From Arthrobacter sp. AK04 (GTDB taxonomy: Bacteria; Actinomycetota; Actinomycetes; Actinomycetales; Micrococcaceae): DNA of 64,000 nt. The position numbers and the translations under genes were made by a program. The stretch covers positions 1 through 64,000 of the forward strand of contig NZ_JAJOMC010000013.1 in the NCBI RefSeq assembly GCF_021129155.1, written 5' to 3'. Below, one piece after another: positions 8,279 to 15,220 of this stretch. Under the pieces are notes generated by a model that worked only from the letters and a program-made list of their open reading frames with translations, searched no databases and was not told the DNA's origin. The stretch's first letter is position 1. Each line of letters begins with the position of its first letter.

Positions 8279-9258
8279 TAGAAGAGCACCCTCGCGAGCG
8301 CCTGGCGTGCCTTGGCAACCCGCTCGTCCGCGGCACCCACCACATCGAACAGCTCCAGCAGCCTGACCCGGACCGTCTCGCGCTCCGGACCGAAGTTCCT
8401 GCCGATGAAGGACACCAGCCGGTTCAACGCATCCTCCACATGGCCGCCGGCCACGTCCAGGTCAGCCACCCCCAGCTGGGCCTCGAGGTTGTCCGGCTCA
8501 TTGGCCGCGAGGGTGCGCAGGGCTTCGCTGTCCTGGGCGGACAGCGGCTGCAGCCTCGCCATCAGCTCCACCTGGGCCAGCCCGGCCTTGGCCTCATGGT
8601 CGGCAGGCATCTCCGTCAGCGCCTGGCGGTAGGCATCTGCCGCGGCGGCATAGTCTCCCGCCTCAATGGCGTCAAACGCCGTCTGGTGCAGCGGCGGCAG
8701 GGGCGCCGGAGCGTTCCCTTCCTCCGCAGCGCCGGCCCCCAGGCTCCCGGTCACGCCGTTCGCAGCGGCCACCTTCAGCAGTTCGTCAAAGAGGCTGCGC
8801 ACCTGCTGCTCATCCGCGCTGCCCTGGAACAGCGGCACGGGCTGGCCCTTGAGGACGGCAACAGCGGTGGGGACGGCCTGTACCTGGAAGGCCTGGGCAA
8901 GCTGCGGGAACGCTTCAATGTCCGCGGCGCCAAGGACCAGCCGGCCGCCGTAGCCCGCAACAACCCGTTCCAGGACCTCCAGCACGGCTGCCGATTCCGG
9001 CGAGTAGGAGGCCCACAGGGCGAAGACCACCGGCACCTGCGCTGAGAGCTCCACGAGCTGCTGGAAGTTGCCCTCGGTGACGTTGACCTTCAGTTCCGCG
9101 GTGCCGGCAGCGGCGCCCGGCTGGGCGCCCTCCTGCGGCGTGCCGGCACCGGCCGGGGAGGCCGGGCGCTGCTTCAGGCTGGAAAGGTCGACGGCGCCGC
9201 GCAGGTTAAGCAGGTTGGCAGCGGCAGGAGGGACTGGGCGGGAAGCTGGCGAACTCAT
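8278..9258 (-). CDS. Thioredoxin-fold/TPR co-chaperone, CnoX (YbbN)-like
   Basis: 326 residues from ATG 9258; an upstream GTG at 9276 is less likely. After a Pro/Ala-rich N-terminus there is a thioredoxin fold, but the usual WCGPC is replaced by WASYSPES, so both active-site cysteines are missing. The C-terminal half has TPR-like helices (DAIEAGDYAAAADAYRQAL). CnoX/YbbN binds unfolded clients under oxidative stress and hands them to chaperones; without cysteines this copy should act as a holdase only. From memory, Mycobacterium has a thioredoxin-like gene of this kind near the nucS/atp region. Confidence 0.85.
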   Translation of the reverse strand: MSSPASRPVPPAAANLLNLRGAVDLSSLKQRPASPAGAGTPQEGAQPGAAAGTAELKVNVTEGNFQQLVELSAQVPVVFALWASYSPESAAVLEVLERVVAGYGGRLVLGAADIEAFPQLAQAFQVQAVPTAVAVLKGQPVPLFQGSADEQQVRSLFDELLKVAAANGVTGSLGAGAAEEGNAPAPLPPLHQTAFDAIEAGDYAAAADAYRQALTEMPADHEAKAGLAQVELMARLQPLSAQDSEALRTLAANEPDNLEAQLGVADLDVAGGHVEDALNRLVSFIGRNFGPERETVRVRLLELFDVVGAADERVAKARQALARVLF

Positions 9259-9311
9259 GCTTTCCACTCTAGCCACTCCGGCCGCTGCCGGTGCTACTGC
9301 CGGGAGGGGGA

Positions 9312-11015
9312 TTACTTGAAGCTGGCCCCCGTCAGGCCGCGGGTTGCGGCCACGAGCTTCATCGGGTCCGTTGATCCTGCCGGCGGCACGTACACGGCCA
9401 CCGACTCGGCGAAGCTCAGGACCATGCCGGTGGTGGTTTCCTTGCCGCCGGCCAGCGCTGCAGCATCGTCACCGATGGTCAGCTTGTCGCCTGCGGCCTT
9501 GGGGGTCCCTTCGAAACCGAAGTTGATGCGGCCCAGGACCAGCGCGCCGCCGTCAGCCGTACGGAAAACAACAGTGCTTTCGGGGACCACCTTGTGGGTG
9601 AAGGAGAAGTTGCCGTTCTCGCCGGCCTTCACCACTTCAGCCTGGTAGGAGAGGGTGTCGGCGATGTACGGCGAGGACTCCCCTTCCACCAGCTTGTCCT
9701 TGAAAGCGGAATCTTCGGAGGTAAGGCGGTCGGCCAGGCCGGACAGGGCCTCTTCCCCGCTGTAGAGCAGGCCGGTCTTGTCTGCTGGGGCCAGCGTTTC
9801 GGTGCCGTCCCTGCTGATGGTGGGGAAAGTGGTTCCGGGCTGGAGCGGGTTGGTTTCCACGAGCTTGTAGTTCTCGCGGGGTGAGGCCTGGACCAGGGTC
9901 AGCAGCTGCGGCACGACGTTGCCTTCACCCTGGGTAACGGCCATGACGGACCGGGGCCACTCGCGGTCACTGGTCACCACGGTGGTGAGGAGCTTGGTGG
10001 AACGCACCGGCATGCGCGGCTCGTAGGAACCAACCTGTGAACGGATCTTGTAGTTCTGGGTGCGGACTTCCAGTTCGGTCCCGCCCACCCGCTCGGCCAG
10101 CTTGGCAGCATCCTTTGCGGCGTCCCCTGCATCAACGGCGCTGGACACCTGTTCCAGGATCCGCCGGAATTGTGCATCCAGCAGGACGGGTGAACCGGCC
10201 TCCTGCGCAGCGGGCGACGCCGATGCGGAGGGCTCCGGGGAAGGCGCAGGCGAGGTGGCGCTTGCGGCCACACCGGTGCCGGCCACCACGGCGGCGGCAA
10301 CCACGCCGGCCGCGGCCATGGTCACCCGGGAGGACGACTTTGCTTCGCTGCGGGCGCGGGCACGCCGTGCAAAACCGCTGCCCTCGCCGCCGCCTTCACC
10401 GTTGCGCCTGCGGGCAGAGAGCAGGGCCAGGACGATTCCGCCGATCACCAGCAGGGAACCAAGGACCATCAGTGGAACAGCCCAGGGGGTGGAGGTGTCA
10501 TTCGGGAACGTCATGGAGATGGAGGCCGGTGCGGGCTGTGTTCCGTCCGAGGCCAGCAGCAGCGTCCAGTCACCGTCAGCCGGCGGGGTCCAGGAGTACT
10601 CGAGCTCGCCGCTGGCATTCTCGGTGGAAACCCAGAGGTCCGAGCCGGCAGGGTTCGGTGCGGTGGCCTCGCCGTCGGCGTGCTCAACCTGCAGCGACTT
10701 TTCGTCCTCGGAGACGCCGGTAATGGTGTTGTGCGCGGCCTGGCCAACCCATGCCTCCACATCGTCGGGCCTGCCGGCGGCAAGCATAAAGTTGCCGTCA
10801 CCCTCGATGTCGATCTTGACTGTCCCGCCGTGAAGGGTCCGCAGGTCCTGGTCGATCACGGTGATCGGCGCCCCGGCAACATCGGCCGGCGCGGAAGCCG
10901 TAAAGGTCTCGGAGGGGGCCCAGATGGTCCTCTGGCCGATGCCGGCCAAAAGTGTCAGGAGGCCGAGCAGCACGAGTGCGACTGCAGTCTTTAAACGCAA
11001 GGGAACACCTATCAT
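9312..11015 (-). CDS. Membrane-anchored protein of unknown function
   Basis: 567 residues from the ATG at 11015. A TTG at 11000 with a better-placed AGGTG ribosome site is an alternative start. Hydrophobic segments lie near residues 10-27, 178-200 and 232-252. The first and second flank an extracytoplasmic beta-rich domain with WVSTENASGELEYSWTPP. A Gly/Arg-rich cytoplasmic loop follows, then a Ser/Pro/Ala linker and a large C-terminal domain of about 300 residues with two regions rich in Thr and Val. I do not recognise a catalytic motif. It is alone on its strand, divergent from the AI-2E-family permease with a 190-base intergenic region. Confidence 0.8.
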   Translation of the reverse strand: MIGVPLRLKTAVALVLLGLLTLLAGIGQRTIWAPSETFTASAPADVAGAPITVIDQDLRTLHGGTVKIDIEGDGNFMLAAGRPDDVEAWVGQAAHNTITGVSEDEKSLQVEHADGEATAPNPAGSDLWVSTENASGELEYSWTPPADGDWTLLLASDGTQPAPASISMTFPNDTSTPWAVPLMVLGSLLVIGGIVLALLSARRRNGEGGGEGSGFARRARARSEAKSSSRVTMAAAGVVAAAVVAGTGVAASATSPAPSPEPSASASPAAQEAGSPVLLDAQFRRILEQVSSAVDAGDAAKDAAKLAERVGGTELEVRTQNYKIRSQVGSYEPRMPVRSTKLLTTVVTSDREWPRSVMAVTQGEGNVVPQLLTLVQASPRENYKLVETNPLQPGTTFPTISRDGTETLAPADKTGLLYSGEEALSGLADRLTSEDSAFKDKLVEGESSPYIADTLSYQAEVVKAGENGNFSFTHKVVPESTVVFRTADGGALVLGRINFGFEGTPKAAGDKLTIGDDAAALAGGKETTTGMVLSFAESVAVYVPPAGSTDPMKLVAATRGLTGASFK

Positions 11016-11205
11016 CAGCGGGGGTTTAGTCTCAATAGTATCCGTTTTGTTATCGGGAGCCCGGATCGGGGCATCCCGCAGGATCGCCAGCAGGCCGCTG
11101 AACAGGCCCTTCAGCTGTTGTTGACAAGGCTGCTGATAGTGTTTGCGATGATCATCACACCGGCCCGCGCAGCGGCGCCATGTACGGAACAGGCCCTCAA
11201 AACCA

Positions 11206-12537
11206 GTGACTGACAAGACGGACGAATCCTCCGCGGCACCAGAGAATCCGGGGGGTACGCAGCCGCCGGCAGCCGCCGCCAACGGTCCTGGAAAAGGTCC
11301 TGAAACAGGTCCTGGAACTGCCCGCCGGAAGAGGCCGGCCGCGGCCGCACTCGGGATGCTGGCACAGCGGCTGCGCCAGCCCCTGCCGGGCGCCCAGCCA
11401 CGTCTCCGGTTCGAGATGCCGCCGGAGTACACGCGCCAGGACGGGGATGCCGGCGGGGACAGCGAGGTGCAGCCGCAGTTTGGCAGTCCCGGTCCCCGGA
11501 TTTCGCCGCAGCATCCCCTGTACCTGGGCTTTATGGGAACCGTGGGCGTTGGACTTGCGCTGCTGGTCTACTGGATCGGCTCCAACACCACGCAGCTGCT
11601 CCTGTGGATCGTTGCCGCGCTTTTCATCGCCCTGGGCCTGGAACCTGTCGTCAGCTGGCTGGAAGGCCGGAAGATCCCCCGTCCCGCCGGAATCCTGGTG
11701 TCCGTCACGGTACTTATCAGCGCCGTCGTCGGCTTTTTCGCCACCCTTATTCCCACCATCGTGGAACAGGTCACGCAGATCGTCGAGCAGGCACCGGTGT
11801 GGATTCGGGACTTCATCGACTCCGAGTTCTTCCGCAGCCTGGACGACCAGTTCGGTGTCCGTGACCGGGTCACGGAAGAGCTGGACAAGTTCGTCAACGA
11901 CCCCGCCGCCATGGGGGGAATCTTTGGCGGCGTTGTCGGTTTTGGCTCCACCGTGGCCAACGGCCTTTTCGGCACCCTGATCGTCCTGGTGCTGAGCCTG
12001 TACTTCCTTGCCGCCCTGCCCGCGATGAAGAAGTGGGGCTACCGGCTTGCGCCGCGGTCCCGGCGCCACCGGGTGGAGGCCCTGTCCGAGGAAATCACCC
12101 GCTCGGTGGGCAACTACGTCATCGGACAGGCGGTGGTGGCCCTCCTGAACGCCACCTTTGCCTTCATCGTGATGTCAATCGTGGGAATTCCCTTCGCGCT
12201 GCTGCTGGCCTTCGTGGTGGCGCTGCTCGCGTTCATTCCGCTGGTGGGCGGCATGATTGCCGGCGTCGTGGTGCTGCTGGTCTCGCTCACCGAGGGCTGG
12301 CAGACCGCCGCCATCTACGGAATCTGCTACTTCTCCTACCTGCAGTTCGAGGCCTACTTCATCTCCCCCCGCATCATGCAGAAGGCCGTTGCGGTTCCCG
12401 GCGCCGTGGCTGTTATCTCCGTCATCGCCGGCGGCAGCCTGCTGGGCGTGCTCGGCGCCCTCATCGCCATTCCCACGGCGGCTGCCGTCCTGTTGCTGGT
12501 CAGGGAGATCTACATCGTCCGCCAGGACCAGCACTAG
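11206..12537 (+). CDS. AI-2E family (PerM-type) transporter
   Basis: 443 residues, GTG start at 11206. About 100 residues of Pro/Gly-rich N-terminus precede the hydrophobic region. The membrane part has the family arrangement: paired helices (FMGTVGVGLALLVYWIGSN, LLLWIVAALFIALGLEPVV), an extracytoplasmic loop with a coiled segment, and a C-terminal helix bundle with IPLVGGMIAGVVVLLV and an ILP-like GALIAIPTAAAVLLL. Members were named for TqsA autoinducer-2 export, but many move other solutes, including Na+/H+, so the substrate is open. Only nine bases separate it from the convergent hydrolase. Confidence 0.88.
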   Translation: MTDKTDESSAAPENPGGTQPPAAAANGPGKGPETGPGTARRKRPAAAALGMLAQRLRQPLPGAQPRLRFEMPPEYTRQDGDAGGDSEVQPQFGSPGPRISPQHPLYLGFMGTVGVGLALLVYWIGSNTTQLLLWIVAALFIALGLEPVVSWLEGRKIPRPAGILVSVTVLISAVVGFFATLIPTIVEQVTQIVEQAPVWIRDFIDSEFFRSLDDQFGVRDRVTEELDKFVNDPAAMGGIFGGVVGFGSTVANGLFGTLIVLVLSLYFLAALPAMKKWGYRLAPRSRRHRVEALSEEITRSVGNYVIGQAVVALLNATFAFIVMSIVGIPFALLLAFVVALLAFIPLVGGMIAGVVVLLVSLTEGWQTAAIYGICYFSYLQFEAYFISPRIMQKAVAVPGAVAVISVIAGGSLLGVLGALIAIPTAAAVLLLVREIYIVRQDQH

Positions 12538-12546
12538 CCCGGCTCC

Positions 12547-13347
12547 TTAGGCGGAGGCCGTAGCCACAGGCCCGTCCCACTCCTGCGGCAGCCCCGCGGC
12601 GCCGGATCCTGCCTCACTGACCTCGTCCACGATTTCGTTGAGGACCCGGGCCGCATACTTCTCCCCCACCCACAGGTGCTTGGCGCCGTCCACGCCCACC
12701 ACGCGGGCCTGCGGCACCAGGCTGAAGCGTTCGGCCGCCTCTGCAGGCTTGAGGAAGTCGTCGTGCTCGGGCACCAGTACCGTGAGCGGCTTGCCTGAGG
12801 AGGCCCACTGGAGCAGGTCCTTGTCAGTGGCCCGGTGCAGCGGAGGTGAAAGCAGGACCGCTCCCTCCACCTGGGACGCCACCGGTTCCACGGCTCCGTA
12901 CATCAGGGCAAGTTCCGTGCCGAAGGACCATCCCACCAGCCAGCGGTTGGGCAGGCCCCGTTCGACGGCGAAGCGGACCGCAGCCTCCATGTCGTGGCGT
13001 TCCCCGACGCCTTCCTCGAAGGCCCCGGTGCTGGTTCCGTGCGGGGATGCGGTTCCGCGGGTGTTGAACCGCAGCACCGCGATGCCGGCGAGCGCCGGCA
13101 GCCGGTAGGACGCCTTGCGGTAGACATGCGAGTCCATGAAGCCGCCGTGCGTTGGAAGGGGATGCAGCGTGATCAGGGTGGCATTCACGGGCCCGGATTC
13201 CGGCAGTGCCAGCTCGGCCACCAGGGTGTGGCCGTCTTCGGTTTCCAGCTGCACCAGTTCACGTTTCGCGGGCAGCACGGTGGAGGCACGGATAGTAGTG
13301 GGGCCAGGGCCCTGGCGGAATACGTACGACGCCGGATCAAAACTCAT
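12547..13347 (-). CDS. Alpha/beta-fold hydrolase
   Basis: 266 residues with an alpha/beta-hydrolase core: the strand LITLHPLPTHGG, a nucleophile elbow GWSFG, an acid-loop candidate VPEHDDF and the terminal histidine KHLW. The layout resembles the small dienelactone-hydrolase/acyl-peptidase-like hydrolases. It is cytoplasmic with no signal peptide. The specific substrate is unknown. Confidence 0.88.
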   Translation of the reverse strand: MSFDPASYVFRQGPGPTTIRASTVLPAKRELVQLETEDGHTLVAELALPESGPVNATLITLHPLPTHGGFMDSHVYRKASYRLPALAGIAVLRFNTRGTASPHGTSTGAFEEGVGERHDMEAAVRFAVERGLPNRWLVGWSFGTELALMYGAVEPVASQVEGAVLLSPPLHRATDKDLLQWASSGKPLTVLVPEHDDFLKPAEAAERFSLVPQARVVGVDGAKHLWVGEKYAARVLNEIVDEVSEAGSGAAGLPQEWDGPVATASA

Positions 13348-13389
13348 GCCTGCCAGCTTAGCGACAGCGGGCGCATCTTTGCCTGCACG

Positions 13390-13746
13390 TCAGCGGTAGC
13401 GGTAACTGCGCGACATCCAGCAGTTGGTGTGCCAGTGCCGGCGCTCAGCCAGTCCGGCGGCGGCGCCGAACAGGTGGTCGTCCTTCCAGACCACAAGGTG
13501 GGCCACACCGGGCTGCACGGCGGTGGAACACTCGGGGCAGATATACGTCTTCTCTGCGTTCCTGGCGGTCATGGTGCGGACCATCCACTCCCCGTCGGGG
13601 GCGCTCTCCCGCCGGGCAATCCCGGCACGCGCACGTTCGAGGTCAAGCTCGGGAACCTCCCGGCTGCCCTTCCTTCCAGCACCCGCCTTTCCGGACACGG
13701 AACCCTTCCCGGATACGGGACGGCGGGGTCGGTTGGAGCGCGGCAT
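13390..13746 (-). CDS. Small zinc-site protein often annotated as ATP/GTP-binding
   Basis: 118 residues from ATG 13746; the frame continues to 13818, but that part overlaps the upstream region and lacks a ribosome site. A basic, Ser/Gly/Lys-rich N-terminus is followed by CPEC, a central His and HWHTNCW, a probable zinc-binding site. No P-loop is visible despite the usual automated name. It is divergently placed about 100 bases from nucS, so the two genes share a promoter region. Confidence 0.82.
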   Translation of the reverse strand: MPRSNRPRRPVSGKGSVSGKAGAGRKGSREVPELDLERARAGIARRESAPDGEWMVRTMTARNAEKTYICPECSTAVQPGVAHLVVWKDDHLFGAAAGLAERRHWHTNCWMSRSYRYR

Positions 13747-13850
13747 GCATCCATTCTGCCCCAGCCGCCGCGCGGTTTCCTGCGGGCCGCCCTCGCTGGA
13801 TGGGACACCGCCTGCCACCTGCCTGCGCGGCAGACGGTAGTCTGTACGGC

Positions 13851-14546
13851 GTGCGACTTGTCATAGCCCGATGCTCCGTTGATTATGTTGGCCGGCTTAA
13901 AGCCCACCTCCCGCTTGCCACCAGGCTCCTGCTGGTGAAGGCCGACGGTTCCGTCCTGGTCCATTCCGATGGCGGTTCCTACAAGCCGCTCAACTGGATG
14001 AGCCCCCCGGCCACCCTCCGGGTTGCCTCGCCGGAGGATGTGGACCTTGAACTGGGGGTGATGGAGCAGTGGACCGTCCAGTCGGCCAAGACTGACGACC
14101 GGCTGATCATCAACATCCATGAAAAACTCGATGAGTCATCCCACGACCTCGGGGTGGACCCCGGCCTGATCAAGGATGGCGTGGAGGCAGACCTGCAGCG
14201 GCTGCTGGCAGAACAGATTGAAACACTGGGGACGGGCTACTCCCTCATCCGCCGTGAATACTTCACGGCCATCGGGCCGGTGGATATCCTGGCGCGTGAT
14301 GCCGAGGGAGCCACGGTGGCCATTGAGCTGAAACGGCGTGGCGATATCGACGGCGTCGAGCAACTGACGCGCTACCTGGAGCTGCTTAACCGCGACCCCC
14401 TGCTGGCCCCGGTCCGCGGAATTTTCGCGGCCCAGCAAATCAAGCCGCAGGCCAAGGTTCTTGCCAATGACCGGGGCATCGATTGCGTCACCTTGGATTA
14501 CGACGCCATGCGGGGCGTTGACGACAGCGAGTCCCGCCTTTTCTGA
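13851..14546 (+). CDS. nucS: Endonuclease NucS (EndoMS), non-canonical mismatch repair
   Basis: 231 residues starting at the GTG at 13851, matching the mycobacterial N-terminus ([16 protein letters not shown]). The frame stays open to 13800 but lacks homology there. An N-terminal DNA-binding/dimerisation domain ([10 protein letters not shown]) is followed by a RecB-like nuclease domain with GPVDIL near 143-148 and AIELK near 156-160, the metal-binding residues. The C-terminus ends DDSESRLF, which fits the clamp-binding tail known for NucS. In Actinobacteria and archaea NucS cuts mismatched DNA and replaces MutS/MutL. Confidence 0.95.
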   Translation: MRLVIARCSVDYVGRLKAHLPLATRLLLVKADGSVLVHSDGGSYKPLNWMSPPATLRVASPEDVDLELGVMEQWTVQSAKTDDRLIINIHEKLDESSHDLGVDPGLIKDGVEADLQRLLAEQIETLGTGYSLIRREYFTAIGPVDILARDAEGATVAIELKRRGDIDGVEQLTRYLELLNRDPLLAPVRGIFAAQQIKPQAKVLANDRGIDCVTLDYDAMRGVDDSESRLF

Positions 14547-14849
14547 CGGTGGCCCTTGGCGGTCCGTGGACGGTTGAAACTGCTCCTGACGTGCGCATTC
14601 ACCTCCTCTTTGCCCAAAATTTCTCCGTTTTGAAGCCAAAACCGTTGACCTGCGGGAACGGGCATGAAATTCTTATCTCAGTCTTTGTGTAGGTGTTTTT
14701 TCATGCTCGCAAGACAAGTTGCGAGCGCGAAGCTCCTGCACCGCCGGTTCCCTTTCCGGGGAACAGCTAAACAGGATTCTTCTCGCGGAGTGACCAAGGC
14801 CGGCACGAGGTGTGCCGATCTTAAAAAGTTCCACAATGAGGAGAAATAA
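14547..14849 (+). other. cspA 5' leader and upstream region
   Basis: 303 bases between nucS and cspA without a convincing gene. A possible -35 (TTGACC, 14645-14650) has no clean -10. A perfect 8-bp stem occurs at 14705-14726. The last bases carry a strong GAGGAG ribosome site six bases before the cspA ATG. A 61-codon open frame (14664-14849) runs through it but looks like leader sequence. Long structured leaders are usual for cold-shock genes, so this is probably an untranslated control region. Confidence 0.55.
14705..14726 (+). promoter_or_regulatory. Stem-loop in cspA leader
   Basis: GCTCGCAA at 14705-14712 pairs perfectly with TTGCGAGC at 14719-14726 across the loop GACAAG. It sits about 125 bases upstream of the cspA start, in the expected leader RNA. 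It could take part in temperature-dependent folding or RNA stability. Confidence 0.5.
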
Positions 14850-15053
14850 ATGGCACAGGGAACCGTCAAGTGGTTCAACGCTGAAAAGGGCTTCGGCTTC
14901 ATTACCCCGGATGATTCGGATGGGGACGTCTTCGTCCACTACTCCGAAATCCAGACCGGCGGCTTCAAGACCCTCGATGAGAACCAGCGTGTTCAGTTCG
15001 AAATCGGCCAGGGCGCAAAGGGTCCGCAGGCTACCGGCGTAACGCTGGTCTAG
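14850..15053 (+). CDS. cspA: Cold-shock protein, CspA family
   Basis: 67-residue single cold-shock domain. It has RNP1 GFGFI and RNP2 VFVHY, the standard nucleic-acid-binding motifs, and starts with [10 protein letters not shown] like most actinobacterial CspA proteins. It acts as an RNA chaperone that keeps mRNA unfolded in the cold. A GAGGAG ribosome site precedes the ATG and a strong intrinsic terminator lies 35 bases downstream, so it is a single-gene transcript. Confidence 0.97.
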   Translation: MAQGTVKWFNAEKGFGFITPDDSDGDVFVHYSEIQTGGFKTLDENQRVQFEIGQGAKGPQATGVTLV

Positions 15054-15088
15054 TCTTCGCCCGCCGCCGCACCTGCGGCCGGCAGCGA

Positions 15089-15123
15089 AAATGGCCCCGG
15101 CATTCATGCCGGGGCCATTTTTT
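15089..15123 (+). terminator. Rho-independent terminator after cspA
   Basis: A perfect GC-rich stem (AAATGGCCCCGGCA paired with its complement, TTCA loop) is followed by six T at 15118-15123. It is the clearest intrinsic terminator in the window. The remaining bases to 15220 hold nothing recognisable. Confidence 0.92.
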
Positions 15124-15220
15124 ATGCCGCTTTACAGTCGCACAAATTCAAAACACAGCGCGTTGGGATTCCGGCCGCCCCCATAAACGGCGGGAAATTC
15201 GGCAAAAACTGCGCCGATAT

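Noticed and set aside
14664..14849. 61-codon frame in the cspA leader
   Set aside because: Its sequence is explained by the leader stem and ribosome site; it ends at the cspA start and lacks its own ribosome site.
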